A stretch of 64,000 nt of DNA from Haloplanus rubicundus (GCF_003342675.1 NZ_CP031148.1:2356001-2420000); one strand, 5' to 3'; positions 8,187 through 18,158 are shown, counted from the stretch's first letter. Notes: generated by a model from the letters alone, not told the origin. Numbers and translations: made by a program.

Positions 8187-8969
8187 TTAGATGCCCGCCT
8201 CGAAGTCGTCGAGGGCGTAGCCGGGTTCGGCGCCGCGGCGGTCGAGCGTCTCGTTGGCCAGCAGCCAGTAGACGACCGACAGGGCACGTCGACCCTTGTT
8301 GTTCGTCGGGATGACGAGGTCGACGTTGCTGAGCTGGTTGTTCGAGTCGCACATGGCGATGACGGGGATGCCGACCGTGATGGCCTCCTTGACCGCCTGC
8401 GAGTCGCCGATGGGGTCGGTGACGACCACCACGTCCGGCTCGATGTAGCCGTCGTAGTCCGGGTTCGTCAGCGTGCCCGGAATGAAGCGCCCGGTGCGGG
8501 CGCGGGCGCCGATGGCCTCCGCGAACTTCTCGGCCGGGAACCGGCCGTACTGGCGCGAGGAGGTCACGAGAACCTGCTCGGGCGCGTAGTTCGCGAGGAA
8601 GTCCGCGGCCGTGCGGATGCGCTGGTCGGTCTGGCTCACGTCCAGCACGTACAGGCCGTCGTCACGGACGCGGTGGATGAACCGCTCCATGTCCTCGGTC
8701 TTCTGCTGGGTACCGATGTGGACGCCGGCGCCGAGGTAGTCCTCCACGGGAATGAGGAGGTCCGCCTCGTCGTCGGGCATCACGTCGTCGTCGAACGGGG
8801 TGGCGTCCTCTTCGGCTGCCTCTTCGTCGGCCTCGGCCGCCTCGTCGGCCGCCTCGGCGGTCGGTTCCTCAGTGTCCGCGGGGGCGGCGTCTTCGGGGGC
8901 CGCGGCCTCCTCGGCCGCCGCCTCCTCGTCACCGTCCGGGGTTTCGAGTTCGTTGTCGTTGTCTGTCAT
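8187..8969 (-). CDS. rpsB: 30S ribosomal protein S2
   Basis: This 260-residue uS2 protein has the archaeal core from about residue 70 ([56 protein letters not shown]). It is preceded by a 60-residue Glu/Ala/Asp-rich extension typical of halophiles. It binds the small-subunit head-platform junction. Its ATG overlaps the enolase stop by 4 bp, so it is translationally coupled in the rpoK-eno-rpsB tail of the operon. Confidence 0.97.
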   Translation of the reverse strand: MTDNDNELETPDGDEEAAAEEAAAPEDAAPADTEEPTAEAADEAAEADEEAAEEDATPFDDDVMPDDEADLLIPVEDYLGAGVHIGTQQKTEDMERFIHRVRDDGLYVLDVSQTDQRIRTAADFLANYAPEQVLVTSSRQYGRFPAEKFAEAIGARARTGRFIPGTLTNPDYDGYIEPDVVVVTDPIGDSQAVKEAITVGIPVIAMCDSNNQLSNVDLVIPTNNKGRRALSVVYWLLANETLDRRGAEPGYALDDFEAGI

Positions 8970-10171
8970 ACAGCGTCCTCCGCGATGCGGATGAGTTCGT
9001 TGAGTTTGGCGGTTCGCTCGCCGCCGACCGTCCCCGTCTTGATGAACGGAGCGTCGGTCGCCACGGCGAGGTGTGCGATGGTCGCGTCCTCCGTCTCGCC
9101 CGAACGGTGGGAGACGACGGCCTGCAGACCGTTCCGGGTCGCCAGCTCCACCGCGTCCACGGCGTCGGAGAGCGTCCCGATCTGGTTGGGCTTGACGAGG
9201 ATGGCGTTGCCCGCCCCCTCGTCGATGCCGCGCTGCAGGCGGTCGACGTTCGTGACGAACAGGTCGTCGCCACAGAGCACCGTCCGGTCGCCGACCCGAG
9301 CCGTCAGGTCGGCGAACCCGTCGAAGTCGTTCTCCTCGACGGGGTCCTCGACGTACGCGAGGTCGTACTCGGAAACGAGGTCGGCGACGTAGTCGACCTG
9401 TTCCGCGGGCGTCCGCGCGACGTCGCCGTAGCGGTAGACCTCGTCGGCGGCGTCGTACAGCTCCGACGCCGCCACGTCGAGGCCGATGCCGATGTCGAAG
9501 CCCACGTCGTCAGCCACGTCGTCGGTCGCCTCGGCGACGAGTTCGAACGCCGTCGCGTCGTCGACGGGGGGCGCCCACGCGCCCTCGTCACCTTTCCCCG
9601 CGGCGACCCCGCGCTCGTCCAGCAACGCCCCGATCCGGTCGTGGACCGCGGCGTTGGCGAAGACGGCCTCCGAGACGCTCGGTGCACCCACGGGGGCGGC
9701 GAGGAACTCCTGAATGTGGGTGGCCTCCTTGGCGTGTTCGCCGCCGCCGACGACGTTCCCGAGCGGAATCGGGAAGTTGTCGCCGCGGAAGGTGCCGCCC
9801 AGGTGTTGATAGAGCGGCGCGCCGAGCACGTCGGCGCCGGCCTTGGCGGCCGCCATCGAGATGGCGACGGCGCTGTTGGCACCGATTGCCGAGAAGTCGT
9901 CGGTGCCGTCCGCGGCGTGGAGGGCGGCGTCGACCTCGCGCTGGTTGCCCGCGTGGACTTCGCCGACCAGTCTGGGGACGGCGTGCTGACGGGCCGCCGC
10001 GATGGCCTCGCCCGTCGGCAGTTCGATCGCCTCGTACTCGCCGGTGGAGGCACCGCTCGGTGCGGCCGCGCGGCCGAAGCCGCCCGACTCGGTCAACACG
10101 TCCGCCTCGACCGTCGCATTACCGCGCGAGTCGAGGACGCGGCGCAGACTCACCGAGCGAATCAGCGTCAT
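8966..10171 (-). CDS. eno: Enolase
   Basis: This 401-residue cytosolic enzyme interconverts 2-phosphoglycerate and phosphoenolpyruvate. Visible hallmarks are [18 protein letters not shown] at the N-terminus, [11 protein letters not shown] (mobile loop), [16 protein letters not shown] and [10 protein letters not shown] (Mg ligands), the catalytic Lys in [12 protein letters not shown], and [10 protein letters not shown]. Placement between rpoK and rpsB is a conserved archaeal arrangement. It overlaps both neighbours by 4 bp. Confidence 0.97.
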   Translation of the reverse strand: MTLIRSVSLRRVLDSRGNATVEADVLTESGGFGRAAAPSGASTGEYEAIELPTGEAIAAARQHAVPRLVGEVHAGNQREVDAALHAADGTDDFSAIGANSAVAISMAAAKAGADVLGAPLYQHLGGTFRGDNFPIPLGNVVGGGEHAKEATHIQEFLAAPVGAPSVSEAVFANAAVHDRIGALLDERGVAAGKGDEGAWAPPVDDATAFELVAEATDDVADDVGFDIGIGLDVAASELYDAADEVYRYGDVARTPAEQVDYVADLVSEYDLAYVEDPVEENDFDGFADLTARVGDRTVLCGDDLFVTNVDRLQRGIDEGAGNAILVKPNQIGTLSDAVDAVELATRNGLQAVVSHRSGETEDATIAHLAVATDAPFIKTGTVGGERTAKLNELIRIAEDAV

Positions 10172-10347
10172 TTGCCCTCCCGCCTCACGGTGAAGGGGAG
10201 CACGCCGGCGTCGTACTCCTCGGCCGCGACGAGGATCGGTTCGCTCTGGTCCGTCTCGACGAGCACCGGGGCGCCGTAGGACACCTGCAGGGCTCGCGCC
10301 CCGAGGATACGCGCCTTCTCGTAGCGGTTGTAGCGTCCCTGACTCAT
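10168..10347 (-). CDS. rpoK: RNA polymerase subunit K (Rpb6/omega homologue)
   Basis: The 59-residue protein [20 protein letters not shown]... contains the omega/Rpb6 core ([20 protein letters not shown]), which clamps the C-terminus of the largest subunit. The reading frame extends upstream, but ATG at 10347 overlaps the rpoN stop by 4 bp and matches the usual subunit length. It is part of the coupled rpsI-rpoN-rpoK-eno series. Confidence 0.95.
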   Translation of the reverse strand: MSQGRYNRYEKARILGARALQVSYGAPVLVETDQSEPILVAAEEYDAGVLPFTVRREGK

Positions 10348-10535
10348 TGGTAGGGGGAGACCACGTCCACGAGGTCCTTGTGCGAGACGAACATCCGCCG
10401 ACAGCAGTGCCGGGTCACGCCCAGGTCGTCGAGCACCTCCGCGGGGTCCTCCCCCGCGTCGAGACGAGCCTGGTACTCCTCCCAGTGCTCGCCGATGACC
10501 TTGCCGCACGTGAAACACCGGACTGGGATCATCAT
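10344..10535 (-). CDS. rpoN: RNA polymerase subunit N (Rpb10 homologue)
   Basis: The 63-residue zinc protein [18 protein letters not shown]... has the Rpb10 zinc-binding pattern CFTCG near the start and the adjacent CC in RHCCRRM. It helps anchor the RpoD-RpoL assembly platform. Initiation may use either of the two tandem ATGs (10535 or 10532). It lies 12 bp after rpsI and overlaps rpoK by 4 bp. Confidence 0.96.
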   Translation of the reverse strand: MMIPVRCFTCGKVIGEHWEEYQARLDAGEDPAEVLDDLGVTRHCCRRMFVSHKDLVDVVSPYQ

Positions 10536-10547
10536 GGGTGGGTCACC

Positions 10548-10946
10548 TCAGCGGTAGGACTTCTGGTAGCGGGCCCGCGCGCCGGGACCGCCCCACTTCT
10601 TGGGTTCGGACTGCCGGACGTCGTTGACCAGCAGCGACCGGTCGAACTCCATGAACGCGTCGCGGAGTTCGGCGTCGTTGTGATACTGCACCAGCCCGCG
10701 GGCGATGGCCGTCCGGACGGCGTCTGCCTGTCCGGCGAAGCCGCCACCCGAGACGGTCACGTCGATGTCGACGGTGTCGCGCAGGTCGTCGCCGGCGATG
10801 CGGAACGGCTCCAGCATCTTCAGCTTCGAGAGCTCCGGTTCGACCAGTTCGACTGGCTGGGAGTTGATGCGCACGCGACCCTCACCCTCGCGCACCGTGG
10901 CGCGGGCGACGGCCGTCTTCTTCTTGCCGCTCGTGTTGGTTACCAT
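10548..10946 (-). CDS. rpsI: 30S ribosomal protein S9
   Basis: This 132-residue uS9 protein begins [15 protein letters not shown] and has the central [21 protein letters not shown]. It ends in the basic tail [11 protein letters not shown] that reaches toward the P-site tRNA. Its ATG overlaps the rplM 3' end by 7 bp in the L18e-L13-S9-RpoN-RpoK series. Confidence 0.97.
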   Translation of the reverse strand: MVTNTSGKKKTAVARATVREGEGRVRINSQPVELVEPELSKLKMLEPFRIAGDDLRDTVDIDVTVSGGGFAGQADAVRTAIARGLVQYHNDAELRDAFMEFDRSLLVNDVRQSEPKKWGGPGARARYQKSYR

Positions 10947-11377
10947 GTGACGTTCGCACCCAGTTCTTCGGAGACGTCTCCGAGGGAGACGAATTTGATG
11001 TTCGAGAGGCGATCCAGCGACGTCCCGTCGAGCACCTCGCCGTCCTCGTCGAAGGGGTTGCCGACGTAGACGCGGACGTTCTCGAACGCCTCGCGGCCAC
11101 GCGGACTCTTGTAGGGCACCATCCCGCGGACGGCCCGCTTGAAGATGCGGTCCGGGCGCTTGGGGTAGTACGGCCCGCTGTCGGAGCCGAGTTCCGCGCG
11201 CTTGCGGTAGGTGTCCATCGTCGATTCCTCGTTGCCGGTGATGACCGCGTCCTCGGCGTTGATGATGGCGACACGGTCGCCGGCGAGGGCGCGCTGGGCC
11301 ACCTCGCTGGCGACCCGACCCATGATGCAGTCACGGGCGTCGACCACCACGTCGGCGTCGAATTCGGCGAGACTCAT
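10940..11377 (-). CDS. rplM: 50S ribosomal protein L13
   Basis: The 145-residue uL13 protein starts [20 protein letters not shown] and contains [21 protein letters not shown], both archaeal L13 signatures. It overlaps rpl18e upstream and rpsI downstream by a few bases, showing translational coupling. Confidence 0.97.
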   Translation of the reverse strand: MSLAEFDADVVVDARDCIMGRVASEVAQRALAGDRVAIINAEDAVITGNEESTMDTYRKRAELGSDSGPYYPKRPDRIFKRAVRGMVPYKSPRGREAFENVRVYVGNPFDEDGEVLDGTSLDRLSNIKFVSLGDVSEELGANVTW

Positions 11378-11724
11378 CGAATCACCCGGACGTTTGCCCC
11401 TTCGGGGTTGTTCTCGGCGACCTGTGCCAGCTGCTGGGCGTCGCCGACCTGTTCGATCTTCGTCCGCGCCGTCGACGAGAAGTCGACGGCCGCGACGGTA
11501 ACTTCCTTTTCGAGCACACCGCTGCCCAGCACCTTGCCGGGCACGACGACGGTCTCGTCCTCACGGGCGTATCGTTCGATCTGCCCGAGGTTGACCTCCG
11601 CGTGGGTGCGCCGTGGCTTCTCCAGGCGGTCCGCGACGTCCTGCCAGACACCGGCGCCGGACTCGCGCGAAACCGCCTTCAACTCGGCGATGAGACTATT
11701 GAGTCTCGGATTCGTCTTACTCAT
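11374..11724 (-). CDS. rpl18e: 50S ribosomal protein L18e
   Basis: This 116-residue eL18 homologue ([20 protein letters not shown], then [20 protein letters not shown]) has no bacterial counterpart. It follows tRNA-Leu on the same strand, 20 bp downstream, and starts the L18e-L13-S9 block that is conserved in Archaea. Confidence 0.97.
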   Translation of the reverse strand: MSKTNPRLNSLIAELKAVSRESGAGVWQDVADRLEKPRRTHAEVNLGQIERYAREDETVVVPGKVLGSGVLEKEVTVAAVDFSSTARTKIEQVGDAQQLAQVAENNPEGANVRVIR

Positions 11725-11744
11725 TGTCTTCCTCCAGAAGGGAG

Positions 11745-11829
11745 TGCAGGGAGCAGGATTTGAACCTGCGGACCCCTATGGGACAGCGCCCTGAACGCTG
11801 CGCCGTTGGCCTGACTTGGCTATCCCTGC
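11745..11829 (-). tRNA. tRNA-Leu (anticodon CAG)
   Basis: The 85-nt gene on the minus strand has a 7-bp acceptor stem GCAGGGA/TCCCTGC, a long variable arm, a T-arm with GGTTCAAATCC and an anticodon stem CAGCG/CGCTG enclosing loop TTCAGGG. It decodes CUG. It is embedded between rpoD and rpl18e, a known archaeal arrangement, and is presumably processed from the operon transcript. No CCA is encoded and no intron is visible. Confidence 0.95.
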
Positions 11830-11959
11830 ACGCATTGCGCAGTATCCGTCGCCCCTTCAAACCACTTTCGGTCCCCGCGTCGTCGCGGGCCGAGCCGACG
11901 CCGTCGCTTGCGACCGCGGCGAGCGTCGGCGTGGGTGGGGTTCGGGGCATCGTGGGGTC

Positions 11960-12709
11960 TTAAACTGCGGCTTTCGTTTCCAGTTCCGCCGCGCGGTCGC
12001 CGATGGATTCGACGGCGCGCGTGACCAGTTCCTCGACGCTGAACGACCCGTCCGTCTCCACGTGGAAGACGAACGCGTCGGGGACGTCGTGTACCTCGAT
12101 TTCCTTGCCGGGGTATCGGTTCGTGAGGTCGTGATCGAACTCGCTCGTCGGAACGAGTTCGCCGTCCTCCGTCTCGATGACCCCGCGCAGGATGTTCGGC
12201 TCCTGTTCGTCGAACTCTCCGGCGTCGTCGACGACCTCGACGCGCTGGAGGTGTCGGTAGCCGACGGCCACGCCGCCCTGATGTTTGGCGTGGTCGCGGC
12301 CACGGTCCAGCACGGCGTCGGCCTCGAGTTCGATCCGCTGTTGCTCTTTGAGTTCGATGATCGGAATGTTGTCGTCGGCCGGCTGGACCATCTCGTCGGA
12401 CGTCTCGATGTCGCCCGAGTAGGCCGTCGCCGGGCCCTCCACGTCCAGCGCCAGCGTCACTTCGTCGCCCACCTCGAAGTCGTCGAGGGGGGTCGAAAGC
12501 GGCACCAGCCCCAGGCGGAGGCCGATCATCTCGTCGAACATGACCGACGAGTTCTCGACGAACCGGACGGTGTCGATGGAGAACGTCGGCACGTCGGCGA
12601 TCATCGCCCGGCGGATGCCGTTGGCGAAGGCCGGCGTCGCTCCACGGACCAGGAACCGTGCGTTCCGGTCGTCGCGTTCGATGAACTCGACGTCGAAGTC
12701 GGCTACCAT
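11960..12709 (-). CDS. rpoD: RNA polymerase subunit D (Rpb3/alpha homologue)
   Basis: This 249-residue platform subunit has the alpha-motif [20 protein letters not shown] near residue 28 and a dimerisation helix at the C-terminus. Some archaeal RpoD proteins bind an Fe-S cluster through four cysteines in the middle domain; this sequence contains no cysteine at all, so it cannot. It lies 4 bp after rpsK and is followed by tRNA-Leu. Confidence 0.97.
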   Translation of the reverse strand: MVADFDVEFIERDDRNARFLVRGATPAFANGIRRAMIADVPTFSIDTVRFVENSSVMFDEMIGLRLGLVPLSTPLDDFEVGDEVTLALDVEGPATAYSGDIETSDEMVQPADDNIPIIELKEQQRIELEADAVLDRGRDHAKHQGGVAVGYRHLQRVEVVDDAGEFDEQEPNILRGVIETEDGELVPTSEFDHDLTNRYPGKEIEVHDVPDAFVFHVETDGSFSVEELVTRAVESIGDRAAELETKAAV

Positions 12710-12713
12710 GATG

Positions 12714-13106
12714 TTAGAGGCGGCTGTTCTTCGGCGCGCGCGTGCCGTCGTGCGGGATCGGCGTCACGTCCTCGATACGACCGATCTCCAGGCCGGCGCG
12801 GGCGAGCGCTCGGATCGTCGCCTGCGCGCCCGGGCCGGGGGACTTGTTGTCGTTCCCGCCGGGACCGCGCACGCGAACGTGGACGCCCTCGATACCGGCC
12901 GCGAGGACCTCCTCGGCGACGACTTCGGCCATCTGCATGGCCGCGTACGGCGACGCCTCGTCGCGGTTCTGTTTCACGACCGTCCCGCCGCTCGATTTGG
13001 CGATGGTCTCCGCCCCCGTCTGATCCGTGATCGTGATGAGGGTGTTGTTGAACGACGCGTGGACGTGGGCGATGCCCCACTTGCTCTCTTGTTCGTCGGC
13101 GCTCAT
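12714..13106 (-). CDS. rpsK: 30S ribosomal protein S11
   Basis: The 130-residue uS11 protein has [19 protein letters not shown], a central [19 protein letters not shown] and the C-terminal [16 protein letters not shown]. Its ATG overlaps the rpsD stop by 4 bp (ATGA). Confidence 0.97.
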   Translation of the reverse strand: MSADEQESKWGIAHVHASFNNTLITITDQTGAETIAKSSGGTVVKQNRDEASPYAAMQMAEVVAEEVLAAGIEGVHVRVRGPGGNDNKSPGPGAQATIRALARAGLEIGRIEDVTPIPHDGTRAPKNSRL

Positions 13107-13630
13107 TCTTGGGCCTCCGCGCGTTCGGGGTGGAGGTCGTCCGCGAGCGGACTCGTCTCGTCGAAGGCGACCGAGGCCTGCTCGTCGGCCTCCACTTTCT
13201 TCGACGGCGTCTGGACGCGCGCGCCGTCGACCGTGACGTGTCCGTGCGAGACGAACTGGCGAGCCTGCTGGGGCGTGTGTGCCAGCCCCTTCCGGTAGAC
13301 GACCGTCTGCAGCCGTCGTTCGAGCAGGTCCGTCACTTCCAGCGACAGCACGTCGCTGATGTCGTCCTCGCCGCCGAGGATGCCGAGTCGCTGGAGCCGA
13401 GCGACGAACTCGCCGCCCGCCTCCGCGGCCGCCTCGACGTCACCCTGTGCGTCGCCGAGCAGTCGTCGCGCCTCGCGGCGCATCTCGCGGAGTTCGGACT
13501 GGGCACGCCAGAGCTCTTCTTTGTTCTTCAGGCCGTAGCGCCCGAGGAGATCGGCCTCCTCGGCGATGCGCTCGCCCTGATACGGGTGGTTCGGCGTCTC
13601 GTAGAACTTGGTGTTCTTGCCGGTTGTCAT
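13103..13630 (-). CDS. rpsD: 30S ribosomal protein S4
   Basis: This 175-residue uS4 protein has the archaeal N-terminus [20 protein letters not shown] and an S4 RNA-binding domain at about residues 105-150 ([18 protein letters not shown], then [18 protein letters not shown]). It starts directly next to the rpsM stop and overlaps rpsK by 4 bp. Confidence 0.97.
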   Translation of the reverse strand: MTTGKNTKFYETPNHPYQGERIAEEADLLGRYGLKNKEELWRAQSELREMRREARRLLGDAQGDVEAAAEAGGEFVARLQRLGILGGEDDISDVLSLEVTDLLERRLQTVVYRKGLAHTPQQARQFVSHGHVTVDGARVQTPSKKVEADEQASVAFDETSPLADDLHPERAEAQE

Positions 13631-14155
13631 CTATCCTTCCTCCTCCTCGGCGGCTTCCTCGGCCATGTCTTCCTTGATGGCCTCGACGTTGACGCCGATG
13701 GTGCCCTCGGTACGGCCGGTGGACTTGGTCCGCTGGCCGCGCACCTTCTGTCCGCGCTTGTGTCGGACGCCACGGTAGGAGTCGATCATCTTCATCCGGT
13801 TGATGTCCTGCGTGCGCGTCTGACTGAGGTTCGAGCCGACGATGTGGTCGCTCTCGCCGGTGTAGAAGTCGTTTCGCCGGTTGACCATCCACTCGGGGAC
13901 TTCGTCGGCGAAGTGCTCCACCACCTCGATCACGCGGTCGATTTCGTCGTCGTCGAGGCGCCCGAACGTGGCGGTTCGATCCACGTCGGCCGCGTCGGCG
14001 ACGATGCGCGCCGTGCGCTTGCCGATGCCGTTCATGTCGGTGAGGCTCCGCTCGACGGCCTTCGTCCCGTCGAGGTCGGTCTGGCCGATTCTGACGAAGT
14101 ACCGAAGGTCCTCGTCGTCCTCGGGGGAGCCGTCCTGTGGTTCTTCTGCACTCAT
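13631..14155 (-). CDS. rpsM: 30S ribosomal protein S13
   Basis: The 174-residue uS13 protein (MSAEEPQDGSPEDDEDLRYF...) includes the tRNA-contacting region GIGKRTARIVADAADVD, and SYRGVRHKRGQKVRGQRTK near the C-terminus. The open frame runs back into the tRNA-Ser gene; ATG at 14155, 16 bp after the tRNA, gives the normal length. It heads the S13-S4-S11-RpoD series. The acidic termini are halophilic adaptations. Confidence 0.96.
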   Translation of the reverse strand: MSAEEPQDGSPEDDEDLRYFVRIGQTDLDGTKAVERSLTDMNGIGKRTARIVADAADVDRTATFGRLDDDEIDRVIEVVEHFADEVPEWMVNRRNDFYTGESDHIVGSNLSQTRTQDINRMKMIDSYRGVRHKRGQKVRGQRTKSTGRTEGTIGVNVEAIKEDMAEEAAEEEEG

Positions 14156-14170
14156 TGGTATGGGTGTGAG

Positions 14171-14255
14171 CGTTGCGGCGGGGATTCGAACCCCGGAGGC
14201 TTGACGCCACAGAGTTAGCAACCCTGCGCCTTGGGCCAGGCTTGGCTACCGCAAC
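14171..14255 (-). tRNA. tRNA-Ser (anticodon GCT)
   Basis: The 85-nt minus-strand gene has acceptor stem GTTGCGG/CCGCAAC, a long variable arm typical of tRNA-Ser, T-arm GGGTTCGAATCCC and anticodon loop TTGCTAA, decoding AGC/AGU. It precedes rpsM by 15 bp and is probably co-transcribed with the ribosomal operon. Confidence 0.95.
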
Positions 14256-14280
14256 CCTCGCGTTCTGTATCGTCGCCCTC

Positions 14281-14328
14281 GCAAATCCATTCGGATTTGC
14301 TGGCAGATGATTCGGCGTCCGAATCATC
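14281..14328. promoter_or_regulatory. Two adjacent perfect hairpins upstream of tRNA-Ser/rpsM
   Basis: An 8-bp stem with 4-nt loop (14281-14300, GCAAATCC/GGATTTGC) is followed by a 10-bp stem with 3-nt loop (14306-14315 with 14319-14328, GATGATTCGG/CCGAATCATC). Both lie between the likely box A at about 14390 and the tRNA 5' end at 14255, so both would be in the leader RNA. They may guide pre-tRNA processing or form a regulatory leader. Confidence 0.6.
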
Positions 14329-14389
14329 GCGCTTCCGGACTCGGGGCCGGGCGCCCCTGCAGCATGCATTCGAGAGAACCCGGGGGCGA

Positions 14390-14397
14390 TACTTAAA
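14390..14397 (-). promoter_or_regulatory. Box A of the tRNA-Ser/ribosomal operon
   Basis: The minus strand reads TTTAAGTA, a strong haloarchaeal TATA element. Transcription would start near 14365, giving about 110 nt of leader before tRNA-Ser. The same AT-rich patch may also serve the divergent SLC13 gene. Confidence 0.55.
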
Positions 14398-14460
14398 CAT
14401 CACGAAAGGCCCCCGGCCGGAGTCGGCAACGATATCTTCCTCCGGGCGGGCGGGAACGGT

Positions 14461-15885
14461 GTGAGCCGCCGACAACATCTCCCGCAACTCGTCGGACTCG
14501 GCGTGGCCGCCGTCGTCCTCGTCGGTGGCACCCTCGGCCCGCCGGTCGGCGGCGTCGACGGCACGGTCCGGACCGTCCTCGCCGTGTTCGCGGCGACGCT
14601 GGTGCTCTGGATCACGAAACCGGTCCCCTACGCCGTCTCGAGCGTGCTCTGTGTCGCACTCCTCCACGCCCTCGGGACGGTCCCGACGTTCGCCGACGCC
14701 GCGAGCGGCTTCGCCTCGACGCTCGTGTTCTTTTTCGTCGTGCTGTTGCTCGTCGGCCGGAGCGTCGCGAACGTCGACCTCGACGACTGGGTGGCCGCCC
14801 GACTGGTCGCCGCCCGAGACACCCCGCGGCGCTCGGTCCGCCGGCTCTCGGTGATGGTGTTGCTGCTCGCGTTCGTCCTCCCGTCCGGGCTGGCTCGCGG
14901 CGTGACGTTCATGCCCATCATCGACCGCATCAACGCCTCGTTCGGCGCCCCGGCGGACAGCCAGTTCCGCCGACTGGCCTACTACGTGATCGGCCACCTG
15001 AACCCGGTGGCGTCGCTCGCGCTCATGACCGGCGGGAGCATGGCCGTCGCGACGGCGGAACTCGTCAACGCCTCGGTCCGGCCGCTGACGTGGGTCGAGT
15101 GGGCGCTGTACATGGCGCCGCCCACGGTGCTCCTGTTCGCCTGCTGTACCGTTCTCGGCGCGCTCTACTACAACGTGTCCGGCGAGGTCCCGACGGGCGC
15201 GTCGACGGGGACCGACGCCGATTCCGAGGCCGACGACCCTACGCTCCGAGCGCTCGGTCGTGACCAGCGACTCGTGCTCGGGGGCCTCGGTGGCGCCATC
15301 GTCATGTGGGTCGTCGGGTCGTTCGTCGGGATTCCGACGCTCGTCCCGGCGGTGCTGATCGTCGTCCTGTTTTCGCTGCCGGGTGTCGGAGTCCTCGACG
15401 CGTCGGACGTCCGCGCGATCAACTGGGGCATCGTCTTCCTCGTCGGAGCCATGCTGTCGCTGCTGGACGTGATGCGGACGGTCGGCGCGTTCGACCTGGT
15501 GGTGGAGGCGTTCGGCGTCGTCGTTCCCCCCGGAGCGCCCGACGCCGTCGTCGTGGCGGCCGTCTTCGCCGTCGCCGTGCTGGTGCGCGGGACGTTCTCG
15601 TCGGTGTCGGCCTCGTTCGTCGTGCTCTTTCCCGTCGTGCTCGAAGGCCTGTCCACGACGGGCGTGACGCCGCTGTACGTCTCCTTCGGGCTGACGACGA
15701 TCCTGATGGCGGCGACGTTCCTGCCGTTCAACAACCCCGCGGTTCTGGTCGCCTACGACCGCGGTCCGCTCGACGCGACCGACGTGTTCCGGTTGGGGCT
15801 GCTCACGCTGGCCGTCGCCGTGGTGGTGGTCGTCCTCAGCTGGACCGTCTACTGGCCGTTCGTCGACAGTGTCGTCACGATCTGA
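14461..15885 (+). CDS. SLC13-family (DASS) anion permease
   Basis: The 474-residue integral membrane protein has about eleven hydrophobic segments. It resembles divalent anion:sodium symporters (SLC13): early LVLWITKPVPYAVSSVL matches the 'W..EP.P' family pattern, there is LARGVTFMPIID in the middle, and the C-terminal half repeats the fold with FLPFNNPAVLVAYDRG. The substrate (dicarboxylate, sulfate or other anion) cannot be deduced. The start is GTG at 14461, 64 bp past the divergent box A. A polar insertion (TGTDADSEADD, near residue 250) separates the two halves. Confidence 0.8.
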   Translation: MSRRQHLPQLVGLGVAAVVLVGGTLGPPVGGVDGTVRTVLAVFAATLVLWITKPVPYAVSSVLCVALLHALGTVPTFADAASGFASTLVFFFVVLLLVGRSVANVDLDDWVAARLVAARDTPRRSVRRLSVMVLLLAFVLPSGLARGVTFMPIIDRINASFGAPADSQFRRLAYYVIGHLNPVASLALMTGGSMAVATAELVNASVRPLTWVEWALYMAPPTVLLFACCTVLGALYYNVSGEVPTGASTGTDADSEADDPTLRALGRDQRLVLGGLGGAIVMWVVGSFVGIPTLVPAVLIVVLFSLPGVGVLDASDVRAINWGIVFLVGAMLSLLDVMRTVGAFDLVVEAFGVVVPPGAPDAVVVAAVFAVAVLVRGTFSSVSASFVVLFPVVLEGLSTTGVTPLYVSFGLTTILMAATFLPFNNPAVLVAYDRGPLDATDVFRLGLLTLAVAVVVVVLSWTVYWPFVDSVVTI

Positions 15886-15922
15886 GCGGCAGGACGTATT
15901 CCGAAGGGCGTTCGGACCGCGG

Positions 15923-16930
15923 TTACGCCGTCGGCGCGCCGATGTACTCGTCGTTGATCTCCCACTCGCCCTCGTCGTTTTTGACCATGTACTCGCCGTA
16001 GTAGGGGACGCGGTTGGCGACGGTCTCTCTGAACGTCTCGCGAATCTCGTCTTTGGTCATCTCGCCCATCGACCGCAGGTCGTCGTTGCGGTTGAGACAG
16101 CCCTTCAGATACCCTTCGTGGGTGACCCGGACCCGGTGGCAGTTGGCACAGAACGTGGGGTTCTCCACGGGGTCGACGATTTCGACCATCCCCCGTTTGG
16201 ACGGGTCCGCGGCCGGGGCGTCCGGGTCGGTCCCGCTCACCCAGTAGCGTTTCCGGTCGTGCATCTCCCGGTGCTCCACCTCGTCGGCGATGTCGGCCAG
16301 CCAGTCGTGGACGCGCTGGATATCGATGTTCCACTCCGGCTTCCCCGTCAGTTCGGGCATGTACTCGATCAGCTGGAGCTGGAGCCCGTCGTTCTCGGCG
16401 ACGTGGTCCACCATGTCCTCGACGTAGCCCGCGGTGTGCTCGAAGACGACCATGTTCAGCTTGACGGGGTCGAGTCCCGCGTCGAGCGCCGCCTCGACGC
16501 CCTCCATCACCTTGTCGTAGGCACCCGACTTCGTGATCTCCGCGAACGCCTCGGGGTCGAGGGCGTCCTGCGAGACGTTGACGCGTTCGAGACCGGCGTC
16601 GACGAGTCCCTCCGCGCGGCCGGGGAGGTACGTGCCGTTGGTCGTCATCGACACCTCCATCGAGTCGGGCGTCCGGCGGATGATCTCCTCTAGGTCGTCC
16701 CGGAGCATCGGCTCGCCGCCGGTGAACTTCACGCTGTCCACGTCGAACTCCGCGGCGACTTCGAGGAACCGAACGATGTCGTCGGCCGACATCTCGTCGT
16801 CTTGGGCCTCCATCGGCCCACGCGTGTCACCGAGTCCCTCGTTGTGACAGTAAACACAGTCGAAGTTACAGCGGTCGGTGAGTGAGACGCGAACCCCCGT
16901 CACCTCACGACCGAAATCGTCCTCCAGCAT
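15923..16930 (-). CDS. moaA: GTP 3',8-cyclase MoaA
   Basis: The 335-residue radical SAM enzyme makes the first intermediate of molybdenum cofactor from GTP. The N-terminal SAM cluster motif is CNFDCVYC (residues 22-29), followed by [11 protein letters not shown]. The C-terminal substrate cluster ligands are [18 protein letters not shown]. The protein ends in APTA rather than the C-terminal Gly-Gly described for bacterial and human MoaA. The cofactor is needed by the nitrate reductase encoded at 41491-44388, though the genes are 24 kb apart. Confidence 0.92.
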   Translation of the reverse strand: MLEDDFGREVTGVRVSLTDRCNFDCVYCHNEGLGDTRGPMEAQDDEMSADDIVRFLEVAAEFDVDSVKFTGGEPMLRDDLEEIIRRTPDSMEVSMTTNGTYLPGRAEGLVDAGLERVNVSQDALDPEAFAEITKSGAYDKVMEGVEAALDAGLDPVKLNMVVFEHTAGYVEDMVDHVAENDGLQLQLIEYMPELTGKPEWNIDIQRVHDWLADIADEVEHREMHDRKRYWVSGTDPDAPAADPSKRGMVEIVDPVENPTFCANCHRVRVTHEGYLKGCLNRNDDLRSMGEMTKDEIRETFRETVANRVPYYGEYMVKNDEGEWEINDEYIGAPTA

Positions 16931-17091
16931 TCTATTCGATCCTTCGTCCGGAGACGCTTAAATTGGCGTCATCGAAACCCGTCGACGTAACCATACGACG
17001 TTACGTTCCGACACCGGAGTGGCCCCCGCCGGTTTCGTTCGGCGGGGGTGACGACAAAACCCTTATCCGATCCTCACACCCACGCTACGCC

Positions 17092-18120
17092 ATGGACGAA
17101 GCCGACGTACGGGAGTTGCTCGGCCGGGTCGAGGACCCTGATCTCGGTGACGACATCGTGTCGCTCGGACTGGTCAACGGTGTCGAGATCGAGGACGGGG
17201 TGGCGAAGGTGTCGCTCGCCCTCGGGGCGCCCTACGCGCCGACCGAGAGCGCCATCGCCGCGGACGTGCGGGAGGTACTGGCCGACGCTGGCCTGGAGGT
17301 CGAACTCACGGCCAAGCGGCCCGCCGCCATCCGCGACGACGAGGTGTTACCGGGCGTGAAAAACGTCGTCGCCGTCGCCTCCGGGAAGGGGGGCGTCGGG
17401 AAGTCGACGGTCGCGGTCAACCTCGCCGCCGGGCTGTCGAAACTCGGCGCGAAGGTGGGCCTGTTCGACACGGACGTGTACGGCCCGAACGTACCCCGGA
17501 TGCTCGATTCCCAGGACCCGCCGACGGCGACGGACGACGACACCATCATTCCGCCCGAACGCTACGGAGTGAAGCTCATCAGCATGGCGTTCATGGTCGG
17601 CGAGGACGACCCCGTCATCTGGCGCGGCCCGATGGTCCATCAGGTCCTCACCCAACTCGTCGAGGACGTGGAGTGGGGCGAACTCGACTACCTCGTCCTC
17701 GACCTGCCGCCGGGGACGGGTGATACGCAGTTGACCATCCTCCAGACGCTCCCGCTCGCCGGTGCCGTCATCGTCACGACGCCGGAGGAGGTGGCCGTCG
17801 ACGACGCCCGCAAGGGCATCCGGATGTTCGGCCGCCACGACACGAACGTCCTCGGCCTCGTCGAAAACATGAGTTCCTTCGTCTGTCCCGACTGCGGCGG
17901 CCAACACGACATCTTCGGCTCCGGGGGCGGCCGCGAACTCGCGGAGGCGAACAACCTCCCCTACCTCGGCGGCGTCCCCCTCGATCCCGAGATCCGGAGC
18001 GGCGAGGAGCCGATGGTACTGAAAGACGACAACCCGACCGCCGACGCCTTCCGCGTCATCACCGAGGACGTCGCCAACAACGTCGGCGTCGTCAACCGGC
18101 GGCGCGTCTCGGACCGGTAG
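17092..18120 (+). CDS. Mrp/NBP35-family Fe-S cluster carrier ATPase
   Basis: This 342-residue P-loop protein has an N-terminal MIP18/DUF59 domain (residues 1-85, GRVEDPDLGDDIVSLGLV) and an ATPase domain with deviant Walker A ASGKGGVGKST near residue 97. It also has LFDTDVYGPNVPRML, LDLPPGTGDTQLT and the cluster-binding pair CPDCGG near residue 268. It probably inserts or transfers Fe-S clusters. ATG at 17092 is preferred over upstream starts because it begins the conserved DUF59 domain. A second, different member lies at 48705-49970. Confidence 0.93.
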   Translation: MDEADVRELLGRVEDPDLGDDIVSLGLVNGVEIEDGVAKVSLALGAPYAPTESAIAADVREVLADAGLEVELTAKRPAAIRDDEVLPGVKNVVAVASGKGGVGKSTVAVNLAAGLSKLGAKVGLFDTDVYGPNVPRMLDSQDPPTATDDDTIIPPERYGVKLISMAFMVGEDDPVIWRGPMVHQVLTQLVEDVEWGELDYLVLDLPPGTGDTQLTILQTLPLAGAVIVTTPEEVAVDDARKGIRMFGRHDTNVLGLVENMSSFVCPDCGGQHDIFGSGGGRELAEANNLPYLGGVPLDPEIRSGEEPMVLKDDNPTADAFRVITEDVANNVGVVNRRRVSDR

Positions 18121-18158
18121 GACCGACCCCTTTTGTCTCCGGCGGGCGAGGTGCGCAC

